Assembly (NCBI GenBank): GCA_013397865.1
Contig: VZTI01000618.1
Span: forward strand, 506,855-570,854
Direction of reading: 5' to 3'
Length of the DNA stretch: 64,000 bases
Origin: Struthidea cinerea
Taxonomy: Eukaryota > Chordata > Aves > Passeriformes > Corcoracidae
Shown: positions 48,645-61,700 of the stretch, one piece after another
Numbering within the stretch: position 1 is the stretch's first letter
Layout: every line of letters begins with the position of its first letter
Notes under the pieces: generated by a model
Told to the model about the DNA's origin: nothing
Databases searched by the model: none
What the model saw: only the letters and a program-made list of their open reading frames with translations
Translations under genes and position numbers: made by a program

Positions 48645-50469
48645 TAAATTAAGAAAGGCGGTCACTGAAGTGAGGAGTTCTGAAGAGCACTTGAGATTGG
48701 AACTATGAGAAATGAACAGCCGAACTGAAATGAGAAAGGTATAAGAGAGATAGAAGCCATTTTCTTTTCCTACCATTTATTTTCTTCAGAGGCTAGTGAG
48801 CAGAGAGAGGGGAAACTTATTCAGGAGCAAGAAACCACAACAACCCATCCTATAAAGCTGCACTAAAAATGTAGTCATGGAAGTGAGTGGGCAGTGATGG
48901 GAAATCTTTGGCACACGTCTAAGTGGTACTCGTGGGACTGCTACTGCAACTGGACACCGTCAGGGGAGCTCATTTTGTTGTCTGCATGAGGGATATGTGC
49001 CACAAAAACTAAAACTAAATCAGAGGATTCTGCCACTACAGAGATTTCTCTATAACATACCTATGTTTTTGGGGATTCACGGTACATTCTGTGTTTATAA
49101 AGTAGTAAAAAATATTAATGATGAAGTCCACAAAGGAGATTCTATGCAACATCGCAGGCTGCTGTGTTCTGGCAGCCTCAGCCTTCCTCGTGCGGCATAC
49201 ACAGGATACCCTTACCTGAAATAAGGAGGATTTAGGTATGGAAGGGTTGAATTCCTTTGTCTGAAGTCCACATCTGCACAAGGCACTCCTATTACCTCAG
49301 GTGTCAAGAGAAAAAAAATTCCTCTGATCTCTCTTACGTGAGAGATCTCCAGGAGGTGAAATGTTATCTAGATGTACTTTCTCCCTGTTCACTGCCAGTG
49401 AGCTTAGGGTGGCTGAAAAACAAACTGCTAAATTTTAGTTTGCCAGGGCATGTGACTCACCAGAAGTGACATCGCCAAGCTGTTATGTGGACCTGAAGAT
49501 TATTGCATTTAGTAAACAGGGGAGAGAGAAGCATGTAAAAGCTCTTACCCTTCAGTGTGATCAGCTCATGGCTACTCTAAGGATTCGTGACAAGAACTCA
49601 TGTTACTGGGGTCCTCCATCCCTTAGCTGCTCTGCTCACCCAGGTGACACACCACAAGGGTGAAGAAGTCCCCAAAGTGGAGCTGCTGAGGGCAACCAGG
49701 CTGGAGACAAAAGGCATGGGCAGCTTATGAGATGCAATTGCAATTCCAGCTCTTCCCAAATATTTTACAGTTTCATGACATGTAAACTACAGTATTTCAG
49801 ATTACCTGCCCAGGGCCAGTGGGAGATAGAGGATTTGGCTCAGAGCATGTGTGTCCTGATTCACCCAACCCACACAGGGGAAGCTAGAAATCTCTTCCAC
49901 AATTATCTTTGCCCATTGCCATTAAATAACTTTGTTATGATTCCTGCCACATGGAAAATGTCTCAAAAGCATATTTAATGGAATGCAAATACCAGCTGGC
50001 CAGGTTATGTCTACAGTGCAAGAATACCTTTGGAAACATGAGTGTATCAGCTCTTGGTACTTACAGAGTGGAACGGCACAGGAGGCTGCTGAGAGACTCC
50101 TCTGCATCTTCCCACTTAACAGGCCATGAATGTTGCTGTGGTGCTCTGCACGGTGTGTTCTGAAATGGAGTCTTGTTAAACATTTTTCAAGGACCTTTCC
50201 TGAACCTGGGCTGAGTTTTTCAAATGTGTCTATGGGAGTTAGCTGTTTCTCAAAGATGTGTAGTGGAAGGTGTTCTTTGTTCTTTTGAATGTCCCTGTAT
50301 GGGCAATTTATGGCAGCTGCTTAAAAATGCCATTGAAGCTTAATCAATTAGGCGACTTGCTATGTTAAAAAATACATAAAGGAACCATGACAATTTTAAT
50401 GAAGCTTTTCCATTGGTTTCTATGACTTCTGCTATTTTGTGAAATATGCCCTGTGAATTACAAATTCTT
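48645..50469. other. No gene seen
   Basis: ATG frames are 83 codons or less, with overlap on both strands. A small perfect hairpin GATCTCTC-TTACGT-GAGAGATC lies at 49326-49347. The 3' end of the minus-strand SINE may extend left to about 50340 but is not recognisable there. Confidence 0.55.
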
Positions 50470-50735
50470 CTATTGAGAGAGGGAATCTTGGCCAGGGCCC
50501 CAAGGTTATTACTCACTGTATTCAAAGGGTACTTGGGATCTTTAATTTCCAACTGGAGAGCTGGCAGAAGGACAGTAGGTTTAACATTTCCTCTGAAGGA
50601 TGACACCTCTAAAAGTGCCACACGCTGCTTATTACTGCAGTACACTGGATGGGAGCCAAAGTCCCAGTATGGGACTTGAACCCACAAGTAGTTGGCTGTG
50701 AGACAGACATGCTACCCACAGAGTCGAAATGACAT
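50470..50735 (-). mobile_element. Ancient tRNA-derived SINE (V-SINE/LF-SINE-like)
   Basis: Read on the minus strand, the order is as follows. First comes an A-box-like TCGACTCTGTGGGTAGCA (50710-50727), then CTCACAGCC and a tRNA T-arm/B box GTGGGTTCAAGTCCCAT with GGTTCAAGTCC at 50672-50682. The body continues with TGGGACTTTGGCTCCC, CCAGTGTACTGCAGTA, GAGGTGTCATCCTTCAG, ATGTTAAACC (50578-50587), TTAAAGATCCCAAG (50532-50545) and CCCTGGCCAAGATTCCCTC (50479-50497). These blocks match, in order, a vertebrate SINE type known from sharks, teleosts, coelacanth and turtles (gtgggttcaagtccca, ccagtgcagtact, gaggtgccgtctttcgga, acgttaaacc, taaaagatccca, tgtcctggccaa). The SINE is clearly present. The family name is inferred from memory. 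The 3' end is not defined. The acceptor arms do not pair, so it is not a working tRNA gene. Confidence 0.8.
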
Positions 50736-50739
50736 CTAG

Positions 50740-53700
50740 TAGCATCTTAATTTAATAGAACACTTTTTTCAATGGCAGTCTCTCATCTTGCATTTCTACA
50801 GTCTGGATCACTGAAAGTTTATTTTTCACTTCAGCATGCAATTAAGGAGAATGTCACTGTGCTTTCTTTTTCTGTATTACTTTGGGCAATTATGAACAAT
50901 ATACTCTTCAAAAGTTGTGTCCATTTGAAAATAAACATTTTATCACCAGTTCCTCTAAGAGTCTTTAAAAATTATGGCAAGAAAAAGATCTAACTTGCTT
51001 TAAAAATAAACTGGTGACACATCTAATTCGATACAAGGTCCCCATAGCCATGAATAATCATACCTTTTTACAGTTGTTTTCAAAGACGTGAGGACTGAAG
51101 GCATGACTGGTTAATGAAACCTCCTTTTCTGAAGCACAGCAAGTTTTTCAATACAGAAATCTACCACTTATATCTGGAAGTGCAGTAATTTGGGTCCTCA
51201 GATGTCTTTGTGGCTACTTGGTAAGAGCATGGTGTCAAAACCTGCCATTCTTGCTGGCAAACACACAGCATGGAGTGAGGCAGGAGGCAGTGGGGTGCCG
51301 AGGGGGGAGGAGGAGGATCTGAGCTGGGGGAGAGAATGCATCTAACGGAAGACAAAGATGGACAACACTGGAAACACTTGGGGCAGAGCTTTCTCGTTCT
51401 GGCACGGAAACCCAGCACTTGTGCCAGTGATGGAACCAAGGCTCTTTTTGTGTTTTATTTCTTGGCTCTTGGTCTGCAAAGGGTTGGGCACTGATTGCCT
51501 AAGCACAGATCCAGCTTTGCAGGTGCCTGGGAATGGAGCTAAGAGAACACTGCCCCAAGCCCTCCCAGGCTGACTGCTCCTCTCGCTTAAATGAGCTTCC
51601 CAGTATTTCAGTGTTTGCATAATCCAGGATTAAACTGTGAGAGCTTTACAATGTGTTTGCCCTCCAGATCTGAAAGTTTATTTTTGACCATAGCTAATAA
51701 ATAGTTAATACTCACATTTGATTAAAAGAAACCTTTACTAAGAAAAAAACAAATCCAAAGCAAAACTCATAAACTCCGTAAATATCAGAGAGATTTTTAA
51801 AAAATAAATATATATAAATAAAACATTAGAGCACTCAAGGGAAAATAATGCCATTTTGATCTCAGTTAGAAAATATATTTGTCAGCATTTAATGAAAAAT
51901 ATAAGCTGTTCTGTCAGGTAGCTAACAGAATTTTTAAGATTGGTGAGGATGATACTACTTCAAAAGCACCGCCCGTAATTTATCAGTTTATTTGAATGCA
52001 TCAGTTAGAACACAAGTTGTTCCTCACTGCAAGATGAAGTTGGTGGGATTTTTAGCTAGCATGAATTTCTCCACGGGGCTCTCAGGCCCAGCTTGGAAAC
52101 CAGTTCCACAGTAACCTTCCAGTGGCGCCAGAGATCCCTGGCCTTGGGGGCAACCCCGTGGCCTTTAAAGCTCTAGGCACTCATGGAGCTCTTCTCTGTA
52201 GCTACCAGTGGGATTTTAGGTTATTTTCCCTAATGTAAGCATAAAAAATGACTACATTAATCATAGGTGCCTTTCAAAGCACCTCAAGAAGGAAATGCCT
52301 ATAATTCATGGATCCCCAAAGATCTCAGATCCTAGACACCAAAGCCAAGTCCAATTTATTGTTTTCTAACGGTGGCTGTTTTAGTCCAGTACTGTAAATA
52401 TGTCACAAGGTCAATGGCACTGATTTTGATGGCTTTTTGATATTTGAAATTAGATGATCTACCCTATGGTCAGTATGAAGTATTCAAAAGATGCATGCTC
52501 CCTTAGCAAACTACATTCCTGAGAAGAGCAACCTAACCTTTTAAAATCACAGTTCATATTTCTCTGTCTTGGCTTATTCTTGACATTAAAAACTGTTGTA
52601 ACAACAATATTATCAAGGATGATCAACAAAGACGAAAAACACAATAGGAAATATTTTTAGAGGTGAAAAACCATTGGGGGTGTTCTTGCCTCATGGCTGA
52701 CTTGTGTTTGAAATCTGGTCTCCCCTACTGACGGGACCATTAATTTCTGCAAATAATTAATTGGTTTTGGAAGTCAAATCCCCTCATTCTTCCCACAGCA
52801 GTTTTGAGCACCCATCACAGCTTTGCATATGCTCAGCCACAGAGTGGGGTCCTCATCCAGGATGTGATCTTTATGTGTGTCTCAGACAACTAATTAAACA
52901 GTACATTTTCCAGCAGGATTCATTATTGAGAAGTAACTCAGAAATTCATATAACTGTTACAGAGAAAGAAACAAAAAAAGAAGAAAAGTAATCAGGGACA
53001 ACTGTTGCACAAATATTTACTTACGTGTCTATTAATTAGTTAACCAGCAATTCATAAGTAATTCTCACAGCTTTAATATGGAAGCTATTGAATGACAGTG
53101 TGTGTATTTTAATTCCATTTTGAGGGTGTTGTGATTAAAACCAGCTCCATTCATTTGATACTTTTCTGAAAATCCTAGAATGGCATTAGATGAGAGTTTC
53201 ATCTCTAATTTCGAAAAAAACCAGAAGAGCAAAGAAGCAAGGAATGAAACCAGGAGAAGCATCTCAAGAATTCTAAATTATAGAAGCTAAGCAAAAAGAG
53301 CCCAAATGTTATTTTTAGTCTAAAAGTTTATATCCTGTATTTAGACTATGAAGGAGAAACTGGTAAACTGAATGGTTTTGGGCACTTCAAAGAAAAACAA
53401 AAGTAATGAACCAGAAGGGAATATTAAAGAGGGAAAAGCTGCTCTACAGCACTATGCAGGTAAGGGGTATTTCCTCATTGTCACTGGCATCTGCAGTTAC
53501 AGAGTTAAATGGCTTTGAGAGCCTGCTCCACAGTTCCAAGGCATACACTGCAAGCCATAGAAAAAGGAAACACTTCTTATAAGTAAATCACAGTGTCACA
53601 AAAAGTGCAAAAATTACTGCAGTTTAGCCTGCAGTGAAAAGATTTCAGTTAATGCACTAAGTATGAAATCTGTTAAATTCAGATTTTTTCACTTCAACAG

Positions 53701-55918
53701 CTCTCAGTACATGTGAAGTTTTCTTGTGTGTCTTTAGAGAGACAAAATGGCCATGGGCCTAAATTGTTAACTCAGTAATTTTCACTACCATTCCTTTAAC
53801 ATGGTGTTCAGGTTTGTAGATTATATAATTATTTTCATTGGAAAGCACTTTTTAACATCTGGGAGTCATTTGAAAGAATGTAATCAACTTTGGCTTTTTT
53901 TTTTTGGAGAATATCTTCTGTTAATATTTAACCCATAACTGATTGCATGATTTACCAGTTTAACCCTGACCAACTTCTGAAATTTATCATCCGTGGTTGT
54001 TACTACACAAATCTATCACAGTAACAGAACTTTTTCCCAATTCTGTCTGTATACAATGCTGTTCTTGTCTATGACAGGCTGCTCCATTCATGCTGCTCTG
54101 CTGCCTTAGTGGGGCTAACACAGAGAACAGGAATTTCCTAAATGGGGTGGGACTTCTTCAGCGTGAAGCTTATTTTTTGATTGTAAAAATCCTTTCCTTT
54201 TCAACAGTGGGACAAATCCTGACATCTATCCTTTTTTCCTGCATTAAATCTTATGTTTTCAGTCTTTAATATATGGAATTATGTAGTATAGTGTGACTCA
54301 GAAAACCCTTAGAAGTTGATCAGATAACATAAAAAGAATGCAAAGGGGACTATAAATATGCACACTACAATATTCCTGGGCTAGGATCCTAGGATTTTGT
54401 GGCTCTCATAGCTTCCCAGATTTTGTCCAAACAAATTTCAGCTGTTTTTCAAGACTCTAGAGCGCCAAATCAGTGTCAGCTTTGTCTTAGCCTTACTTTT
54501 CATTCACCTCTTCCCCCTTTGAGTGAACTAAGAGGTCAAAGAGGGGCTGGGGAAAAAGGCCAAAAAGAACAATATAGCAATAGAAAGGGCAATATACATC
54601 TTTTAAATAAGGTCTAGGAAAGGTCATATAGTAAAGAAGTGAGGAAAAAAAATAACAAAATAAAAGGGCAGGTGCAAGCAAGAGAGCTATTAAATCAGAG
54701 ATGAAATCAAATTGGGGAATAAATCAAACAATAGAGTCTAGACAGAAGAAAAGGTTGCAGGCCCTAAAAGTGCTGGGAGAGAGAATATATCAATGAAGAC
54801 AAGACAAATTAGGATTTGCACACTTGTAGTGAAAGAATGCCCAGTAGAATACATCTTATAGGGGAGCGAGATGCAGGGGGGAAATTCATCTTCTGTGTAT
54901 ACAGTGAGTGTGCAGAAATCACAATCAGTTTGTTGCCAGATTCAGAAGGACCAGCTCTGATTCCTTAAATATTGAGACTTGTCATGATGGAGGAGAGCAG
55001 CATCCTTCATCCAGTCAGGGACCCAGTATTGCTAATGTTTGTGTCCAAGCAGAGAAAATGGGGAAGTTGAGAGAGTTCCCCAGATATAAATCATGCGCTA
55101 GTTATGTAGAACTTGAGTCTCCCTATCTGTAATACCACAGGCACTTGGAGGAAACTTTAATTTGGTTTTACCCTCAATTTTTGAAAAGAAAAGCTTCTGC
55201 ACGTTTTTGGAGAGATGTCATTCAGCTGAAGGTAAGAGCTGTGATGGTTGCAGGTATGGAAGATGGATGGCTTTGCTGTTGTCTGATGCACAGAGCAGTT
55301 ATGCTGTAACCATGCATATTATTGCCCCTGTAATTGCATCCATCATACCTCCTGTGAAAACAAACAAATGGGCTCCCATACTCACTCACAACTAGATAAA
55401 CAACTGTTCTTTGGCAACGTGACAGATACTTATTGCCTGCGAGTAGCCCATAACAGATAGGAAGGACAAGGATTAGGGTGGATTTGTAAACCATAAATTG
55501 TAGGAATCCGCTTGGGAGTCTCCAAGCCAGACTCTTCTCTTAACTTTCCTTGAGTTATGCCCATGGATAAATCTGCCCTTCTGTCGAAACTCAGTGAAAC
55601 TTTGTGCTGTCTCCTTTTACTGTGTCAGTCATTTACAGGTCATAAAGGCTAGAGCTTCAGCAAATCTAAATTAGCCTGGCAATTTTTTCCTCCCAATGAA
55701 GGATGAAATGTTGCATTTTCTGTGGCTCTGTATAAAAATGCACCAGATGAAATTCATTAGAAATCACTGAAAATGCTGCAGAATCATGATTTTATTCATA
55801 TTGGTTCTGAAAACAAAATTGCCACTTCTAAAATATGTCTACTGATACACGAAAAGAAATCAATCTTCTGCTTGTTTTTGCTTTTGCCCACAATAACTGA
55901 AACTACAAAGTAATTAAC
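50740..55918. other. No gene seen
   Basis: Opposed frames of 92 codons (51161-51439 and 51342-51620, -) and 71 codons (51358-51573, +) sit in a GC-richer patch without domains. The stretch 51700-51900 is very AT-rich. A GC-richer patch lies at 52070-52190. No further repeat can be named. Confidence 0.55.
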
Positions 55919-55982
55919 CAAAACTAACCAAAACAAAACAAGAAAACCCCACAGCAAAACAGAACAAAACAAAACAAAAAAA
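55919..55982. repeat. A-rich (AAAAC)n-like tract
   Basis: Irregular CAAAA units (ACCAAAACAAAACAAG, then CAAAACAGAACAAAACAAAAC) end in a short A run. On the minus strand this creates a spurious hydrophobic frame of 78 codons rich in Phe, Leu, Val and Trp (55796-56032). Confidence 0.85.
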
Positions 55983-55984
55983 TC

Positions 55985-57310
55985 CAGAGGATGAGTTAAC
56001 ATTCTAAACACTAAATTACTGCATGGGTACACAAATTCAACATTAGACCAGATGTGACATTACTCATCTAATTTACGTGGACCATGTGGATAGTGGGAAG
56101 CCAGCAAGCTGAATGAGGAAGTCCACACAGAAGTTGAAAGCAATTTAGGTCACAGAGACATCGCAGGCAGGTCTGACAGAGAAAGATGAACACTCCCTCA
56201 GCTCTTTCCTGCTCTTCATCTGCCAGACAAAATGTTTGAGTGCACTTGTAAATTCAATCCAAAGTCACTCAGGGTTGAAACTATCACAGGTTCACCAGAG
56301 CTTTGCAGCCTGCGCAACCTTGCAGCCAGCAGCCCAAAATACTGAAAGCACTTTTAAAACTTGGAAACTAGGTTTTATTTGAGTAATAGCTAAAGGAATA
56401 AACTTACTATGGAGGAAGTCTAGAAGGAAATACAGCAAACTGAAAGTTTGTAAATGAACTCTCTCCTGCACTGCGTCCTGGACAGACAGAGACATTCTGA
56501 CAGGGTTGCTCTGAATATCAGCAACTCAGTGTTATTCTGGGTTCTGACAAAATTTACAGTTTGTTTTGATTACTCCACCAAAATTCTTTCTTTCTGTGAT
56601 CTCTGTTGAACCTCTGTTCCCAACACTTCTCAGAGCTCCAGGCTGTCTTCTCCTTTTTTGAGTCCCTCATGCTCACCTTGCATCCAGAAAAATCTATTTT
56701 CCTGTACCCCACTATGCTGTGTTGTTTCCTCAGAGGGCAGGGCCTTACTCTCCTTCAAAGTTCCTTCCAAACCAGAACAAGGAGGCTTCTGTTGTACTCC
56801 CCTCTGAAAAAAAACCGCAGACCTGGCATGCATTAACACATGGTTCCATGGAGAACAGAAGTCTTCGCAGTAACCTCATGTCACCAAGGGGGGGTTTAAT
56901 AAGTTCATCCCACCAGCTATAGTCCAGTGGTAGCCTGATTCAGCTATAAGCATCAATTACCTGATGCTTAATACCTGTTGCCTTTCAGGGGTCCAACTCC
57001 TATCTGCACACCCAGGTCTTTGGGGAGGCTCCAGCCCCTTTCCACCTGTGATCCCTCAGCTTACACCTTCCAGTTTAGACTTAGGTTTGGAAACTCTTGG
57101 GTTTGTGCACCCTAAATCAGATGTTCTGGAAAGGATGACATTTTCTTGAAGGTGAGACAACCCATCTGATCTGCATTTAAATGTGTTAAACAGACTTCAC
57201 ATCACATTTTCCTTGGGCAGGATGATTATTTCTGACCACCAGCTGGGAGCCTTTGGGAGCTGCCACCTCTGCACGGCTGCCTCCAGAAGGATATCTCTGT
57301 TGCTTTGGCC
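55985..57310. other. No gene supported
   Basis: Frames of 76 (+) and 69 (-) codons overlap at 56606-56839. TTGCCTTTCAG at 56979-56989 and CTTGAAGGTGAGA near 57147 look like an acceptor and donor around a 162-bp segment, but the enclosed sequence has stops in the frame read through and shows no domain. Confidence 0.5.
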
Positions 57311-57418
57311 AATCTGTGTCTAATTTTCCCCCATGTCTCCCTGTAAACAAGCTTTGCTTTGATTAATCTGTACATAATTTTCCTGTATGTCTCCCTGTAA
57401 ACAAGCATTGCATTTCAG
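57311..57418. repeat. Two-unit 54-bp tandem duplication
   Basis: Units 57311-57364 and 57365-57418 share AATCTG.., TAATTTTC, ATGTCTCCCTGTAAACAAGC and TTTGCTTT/ATTGCATT at a constant 54-bp spacing, with a handful of substitutions. Because 54 is a multiple of three, the minus strand shows an 18-residue repeat (LVYRETYRKIMYRLIKAK / LVYRETWGKIRHRLAKAT). Confidence 0.9.
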
Positions 57419-57438
57419 TTTAACAACAGCCTAACAAC
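57417..57438. repeat. 11-bp tandem duplication
   Basis: TAACAACAG occurs twice separated by CC, immediately right of the 54-bp duplication. It probably comes from the same slippage-prone site. Confidence 0.8.
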
Positions 57439-57439
57439 A

Positions 57440-58675
57440 GTGATGAGCATAAAATATAGCAAAGTGAAACAGAACAGCAGGGTGGCAGGAGCAGAAGAAA
57501 GCTACCTGGAAAATCTGAGACGTAGTCTGACCACTGGTTCATGTCTCCTGACTTTAAAATGGGACAGGCAGAAAGGAGTATAATGCATCCAATGGGACTA
57601 GAGGAGGCAGAGTCAAACTAATAAAATTAAGGCAGAAATTGAACAAATGGTAAAGGTGTCACATGGATAGGGCATTGTGAGAGCACTAAAAGAAATAAAG
57701 GACTGGAAAGGATGTTGTTTCTCCTCAGATGCAGTGATTGCAACCAAGAGCAGATTTAATGACCAAATGACCAGAAGCAGCAGCATCTTTTCCCTTTTTT
57801 CTACATGTTATGGCGTGTGTGATAATAGTTTATTCTTCTAGTCACAGCAGCTCAGGCTTACATCCGTTCCTGTTCCAGGAAGGCAAAACATAAATGAATA
57901 ATGAAGCTTTCCAGAAGCAGGGTGTCAGTGCAGATCTAGTTCTGAAAAGGATCCAGGTTCTTGGAGAATTTACCTAACAATTCACTTAGGTTTGAGTCCT
58001 TGATGTTTCATAGTTTTGAGCTGATAGTTTAACAACAAATAGTTAGTTTTCTTCTTGTGGAAATATTGGTGGGTACAGATCATTTCACACAAATGGGTTA
58101 CTCTCCTTTGTTTGTCTTTCCTTTCTTGTGAAACACTTAACACTGTTCTTTGGGAAAATCTCAGCTATGTGCTGCCCTTGAATAGAAGGAAGGGATGTTG
58201 TGACAGCTAGCAGGGCCAGAGCAAGGTGCCTGGTGTGGTTGTATCACTGTATGTTCCTCCTTTTGATTCTTCTGCAATGTTCTGTACAAAGACAGCTGCT
58301 GCAGATTGAATAACGCATCTTGAGCATATTAAATGTATCCTGCATATTCAACACTGAAAATAAATATGAGATTCTCATATTATTGTGCATTGTTCAATAA
58401 ATTTGGCCCATTGTATGTCGTTTTTCTAGCATGGTTTGTCTTTCTCTCTCTCACCATTTAGCAATTTATTTGCCTCTTTTCTTTCCTTTAAATTTTAAGA
58501 TATTACAATTATCCCAGCATTGTTCAGATAGAAAGATGTCTTCTCTTCTTGCAAAGTCCCCAGGTGAACTCTGAAATAAATGGAATATTGCTGTTGTCTG
58601 ATATTTACTTAGATCTGAAACTTCATATAATTCACAGCATAACAGACTGTATTTTACAATCAGGAGGCTGAATCC
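57440..58675. other. No gene seen; one short palindrome
   Basis: No ATG frame above 60 codons lies wholly inside. AATATGAGA-T-TCTCATATT at 58363-58381 is a 19-bp palindrome with a one-base centre. Other sequence is AT-rich and unique. Confidence 0.6.
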
Positions 58676-58725
58676 ATGGTTGGCACAACTCCACTGAACT
58701 CACTGGAGTTGAACTGCTTTATTGA
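58676..58725. repeat. Old amniote interspersed repeat fragment
   Basis: GGCACAACTCCACTGAACTC followed by ACTGGAGTTGAACTGC matches 'gcaactccattgacttcaatggagttgcactg', a self-complementary phrase found in ancient sauropsid repeats and related to the phrases at 8420-8490 and 36310-36540. The family is not assigned. Confidence 0.45.
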
Positions 58726-58729
58726 ATTG

Positions 58730-61700
58730 CCTTGTGAACCTATGTATTGTAAGTGGATGTGCTGTAGTCCTTGGAATGGAAATATCAATGCCTTTCAATA
58801 TTGCACAAATTTAAGTATAACCCCAAAGTCCTTTAATTCCTGTAGGGGCATTATGTTAGTTTTATTAATGAGTGGGGAGGGTCTTTTCTCCAATATGCTT
58901 CATTAGCCTATGCTGGTAGAGAGGTTGTACTCTCTTATTCAGTTGTGAAATTGGAAGCATCTCTATGACGTAATCACTTTATAAGGGTATTTGAAACTGG
59001 AACTGTACTTCTGGGGATGAGATCACATCATAGGCATTGACCAGTGTGGTTATTTCATTGCTCAAAATACATGGGGGAAATCACTTCTGAGAATTACCTT
59101 GTTATTTTAAATGTGGTTCTGTGCTGCATATCCCACCCACCTCCACGCCTGGCCTTCAGCTACTTGGACTGTCCTACTTCCCCTCCACTCAGCCAACTTT
59201 AGCTTTAGCTGACACTTCTTTTTTGAATTTCTAGTTCCCAAATGAAAGCTGTTGCCCCATAGATCACTGTTTACAAGTGTGTTCATCAGTCCACCCACCA
59301 AGGCCCCTTATTTCAGGTTTGAACTTTAACTGATGCTCGTCTGTCATCACCATCTCCCACTCCTGCTTATTTCAGCCATGCCTATACCAGGGAATAGTGC
59401 ATCCATAGTTGCTGATATTGTTTAATTATGAGGTTGCTTTTGCCACACCAGCCCCCACTCTTGCAAGTGGGGATTTGGAGAACAGCGTGGGGCAGTGATG
59501 GTTCCCAGTGGACAGAAGGGTCAAACAATTTCAAGGAGGATGGAATTCTGCTGTGTCCACACAAACTGTCATGTGTCCCTTGCTATCCTGAGCTGTTTGA
59601 CATATTAGCAGTGATGTAGATGATTTGTAAATTCTAGAGAGTCTGATTACGATTTTCCTATTCTGACTGGGAAATGATGACCTGGACTGGGAGTACCCTG
59701 TAAGTAACAACCAGATATGCTGAGATAAAATGCAGGAGATCTCATTTCATTCATAGGCTGCACCTGCTGATGAAGGACTGCCTTTTCCCCTGCCTTCAAT
59801 ACAATGTTAATGAAATGAGTACCAATAAAAACATGATAACAAATAATCCTACTTTTAAGTCTTAATTAAAATTACATTTCACCTTTGGAAGAAAGGTTAT
59901 ACCTTGATGTTGTTTATTCTGGCTTTTTCACACACACACTTACTGTGTATTAAACTGTTACTTCAGGTGATGACTATCCAGCAGTTGGTCGATTTTAGAA
60001 AACACATTTTTCATTAGGGGGAAGAAATCACAGTACAGTTTCTAAATATATTCTGGAAATTTATTGCTAGCAGTAGCTAAAACCAAATTATAAATTGAGC
60101 TGTAAATGTTCTGTTTAGATGATTCAGTTTTTCAGAAAAATCCTTGCATTGTTCATATCTGTGCTTCCAGCTACCTGGATTTCTCTGGATATATCCTAGG
60201 GAGCACACACAAAAAACATACCAAAATAACAAGGCAAGCGAGTATTTAAAGTTCTGCAGCTATTAGATGTCTTGAATATATAGCTACAAATTTTGATTAA
60301 CACCAATACAGCTAACAGCACCCATTCTGCAAACAAGCAAGAAACCTCATATTATTACACAGGAACATGTGTTCATACCCCCCTAACTCCCCCACCAGTA
60401 CAGACTAAGAGGGTTACTCCATATGGAGGACTAGCTAATGATAATGGTAGCTATTCAGTTACTGATCCTTCAAAAACAATACTCTTATCCTTTTGTAAGG
60501 TATTTGTTCATGTGGACTAGCAGCAAGTCTTTGTATGTATGTTTCTTGGCTGGTTTGCTGCCATCTAAAGCAAGTCTTACTCATTTATTCAACAATCTGT
60601 GCAAATTTAACATCATTTGGTTAATGATTTCCCTGCCAAATTCAGAGAGACAATTGTATTTAACTACAAACCTCATTTTAATATCCTATTTAAAAGTCTA
60701 ATTGAACCATCACTATTTTGCCTCTGATTTGTTGTATCTTTGTGTGTTGTCTTGGAGATTTTGATGTTACGTCCTTCCAGTTTTATTGATATTTATAACA
60801 GGGACAGCATGTTTCTAGAGGCATAAAAGGGTGGAGAATTGCTCTCTGATGGGATGCATTTCAGGTTACAAAAGGTCTAAGGAGGACACTTCACTTCTGC
60901 AAGATGGAGATGCTCTGTTAATGAAAATGTTAAAAGAAAACAAGCAGCTAAAACTGGAGTACATGTTGTGGCAATCATGTTCATGGAATTAGCCATGGGA
61001 CTTCAGGTTCAAAAAATGAATACAAACCCCAAAGCCAGCTTTTTGAAGATTTCAGGGAAAATAAATATGTTAACATCTGCAAATAATCCCTTCCAGGAGC
61101 AAGAAAAATATATAGATTATTAATAAAAAATGTTGGGTCAACATACATTTTCAACAAGGCAGTTTGACTGTAAATTATTGAAATGTCTCTTGTAAAACAG
61201 GTCCAGCATTTAGTGGGTACTGGGATGGGGTACTTGTTGGCAAACTACTGCTGTGAAAGGAGTGTAGGATCTAGTGCAGCATTTCCCAAATTCTGAAATC
61301 CAAAGTATAATCATTGCATATGTGATAGACCGCATTTATAAATAAGATGGTTCTGATGCTGTAGAAACCCCCAAGTTTTGCACAGTCTGAAAAAATAATG
61401 AGAGACAAGTACATAAAGCAGTGATTTTTACCAGTTTCATTACTTTCCAGTGTTGTAGCAGTAGTCATAGGAGAAAAACCAGAAAGATGTAAACAGATTA
61501 CTTCAGGAGGGCTGTATTCTCTATAATTTATTCCTGGGATGGCCCAACATCCACATTTACCTCTGTAACAGGAGCAAGGCATCCATTTTCTCATGCACAG
61601 ATTGAGTAATGTTACTGCCATATTTTATTTCCAAATTAGAGGAAATGTCACTCAATGTTCATATTTAAAATGAGAAGGAAGAAAAGCATTCCCTTCATTC

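Noticed and set aside
50660..50730. A tRNA gene on the minus strand
   Set aside because: The B box and an A-box-like stretch are present, but the acceptor arms do not pair and the sequence runs on into a SINE body. It is a SINE head.
55796..56032. Hydrophobic minus-strand frame resembling a membrane protein
   Set aside because: The hydrophobic run is the complement of the AAAAC-rich tract.
56990..57151. Exon-like segment with acceptor and donor signals
   Set aside because: No conserved reading frame through both sites, and no neighbouring exon. It could be noncoding, but this is unsupported.
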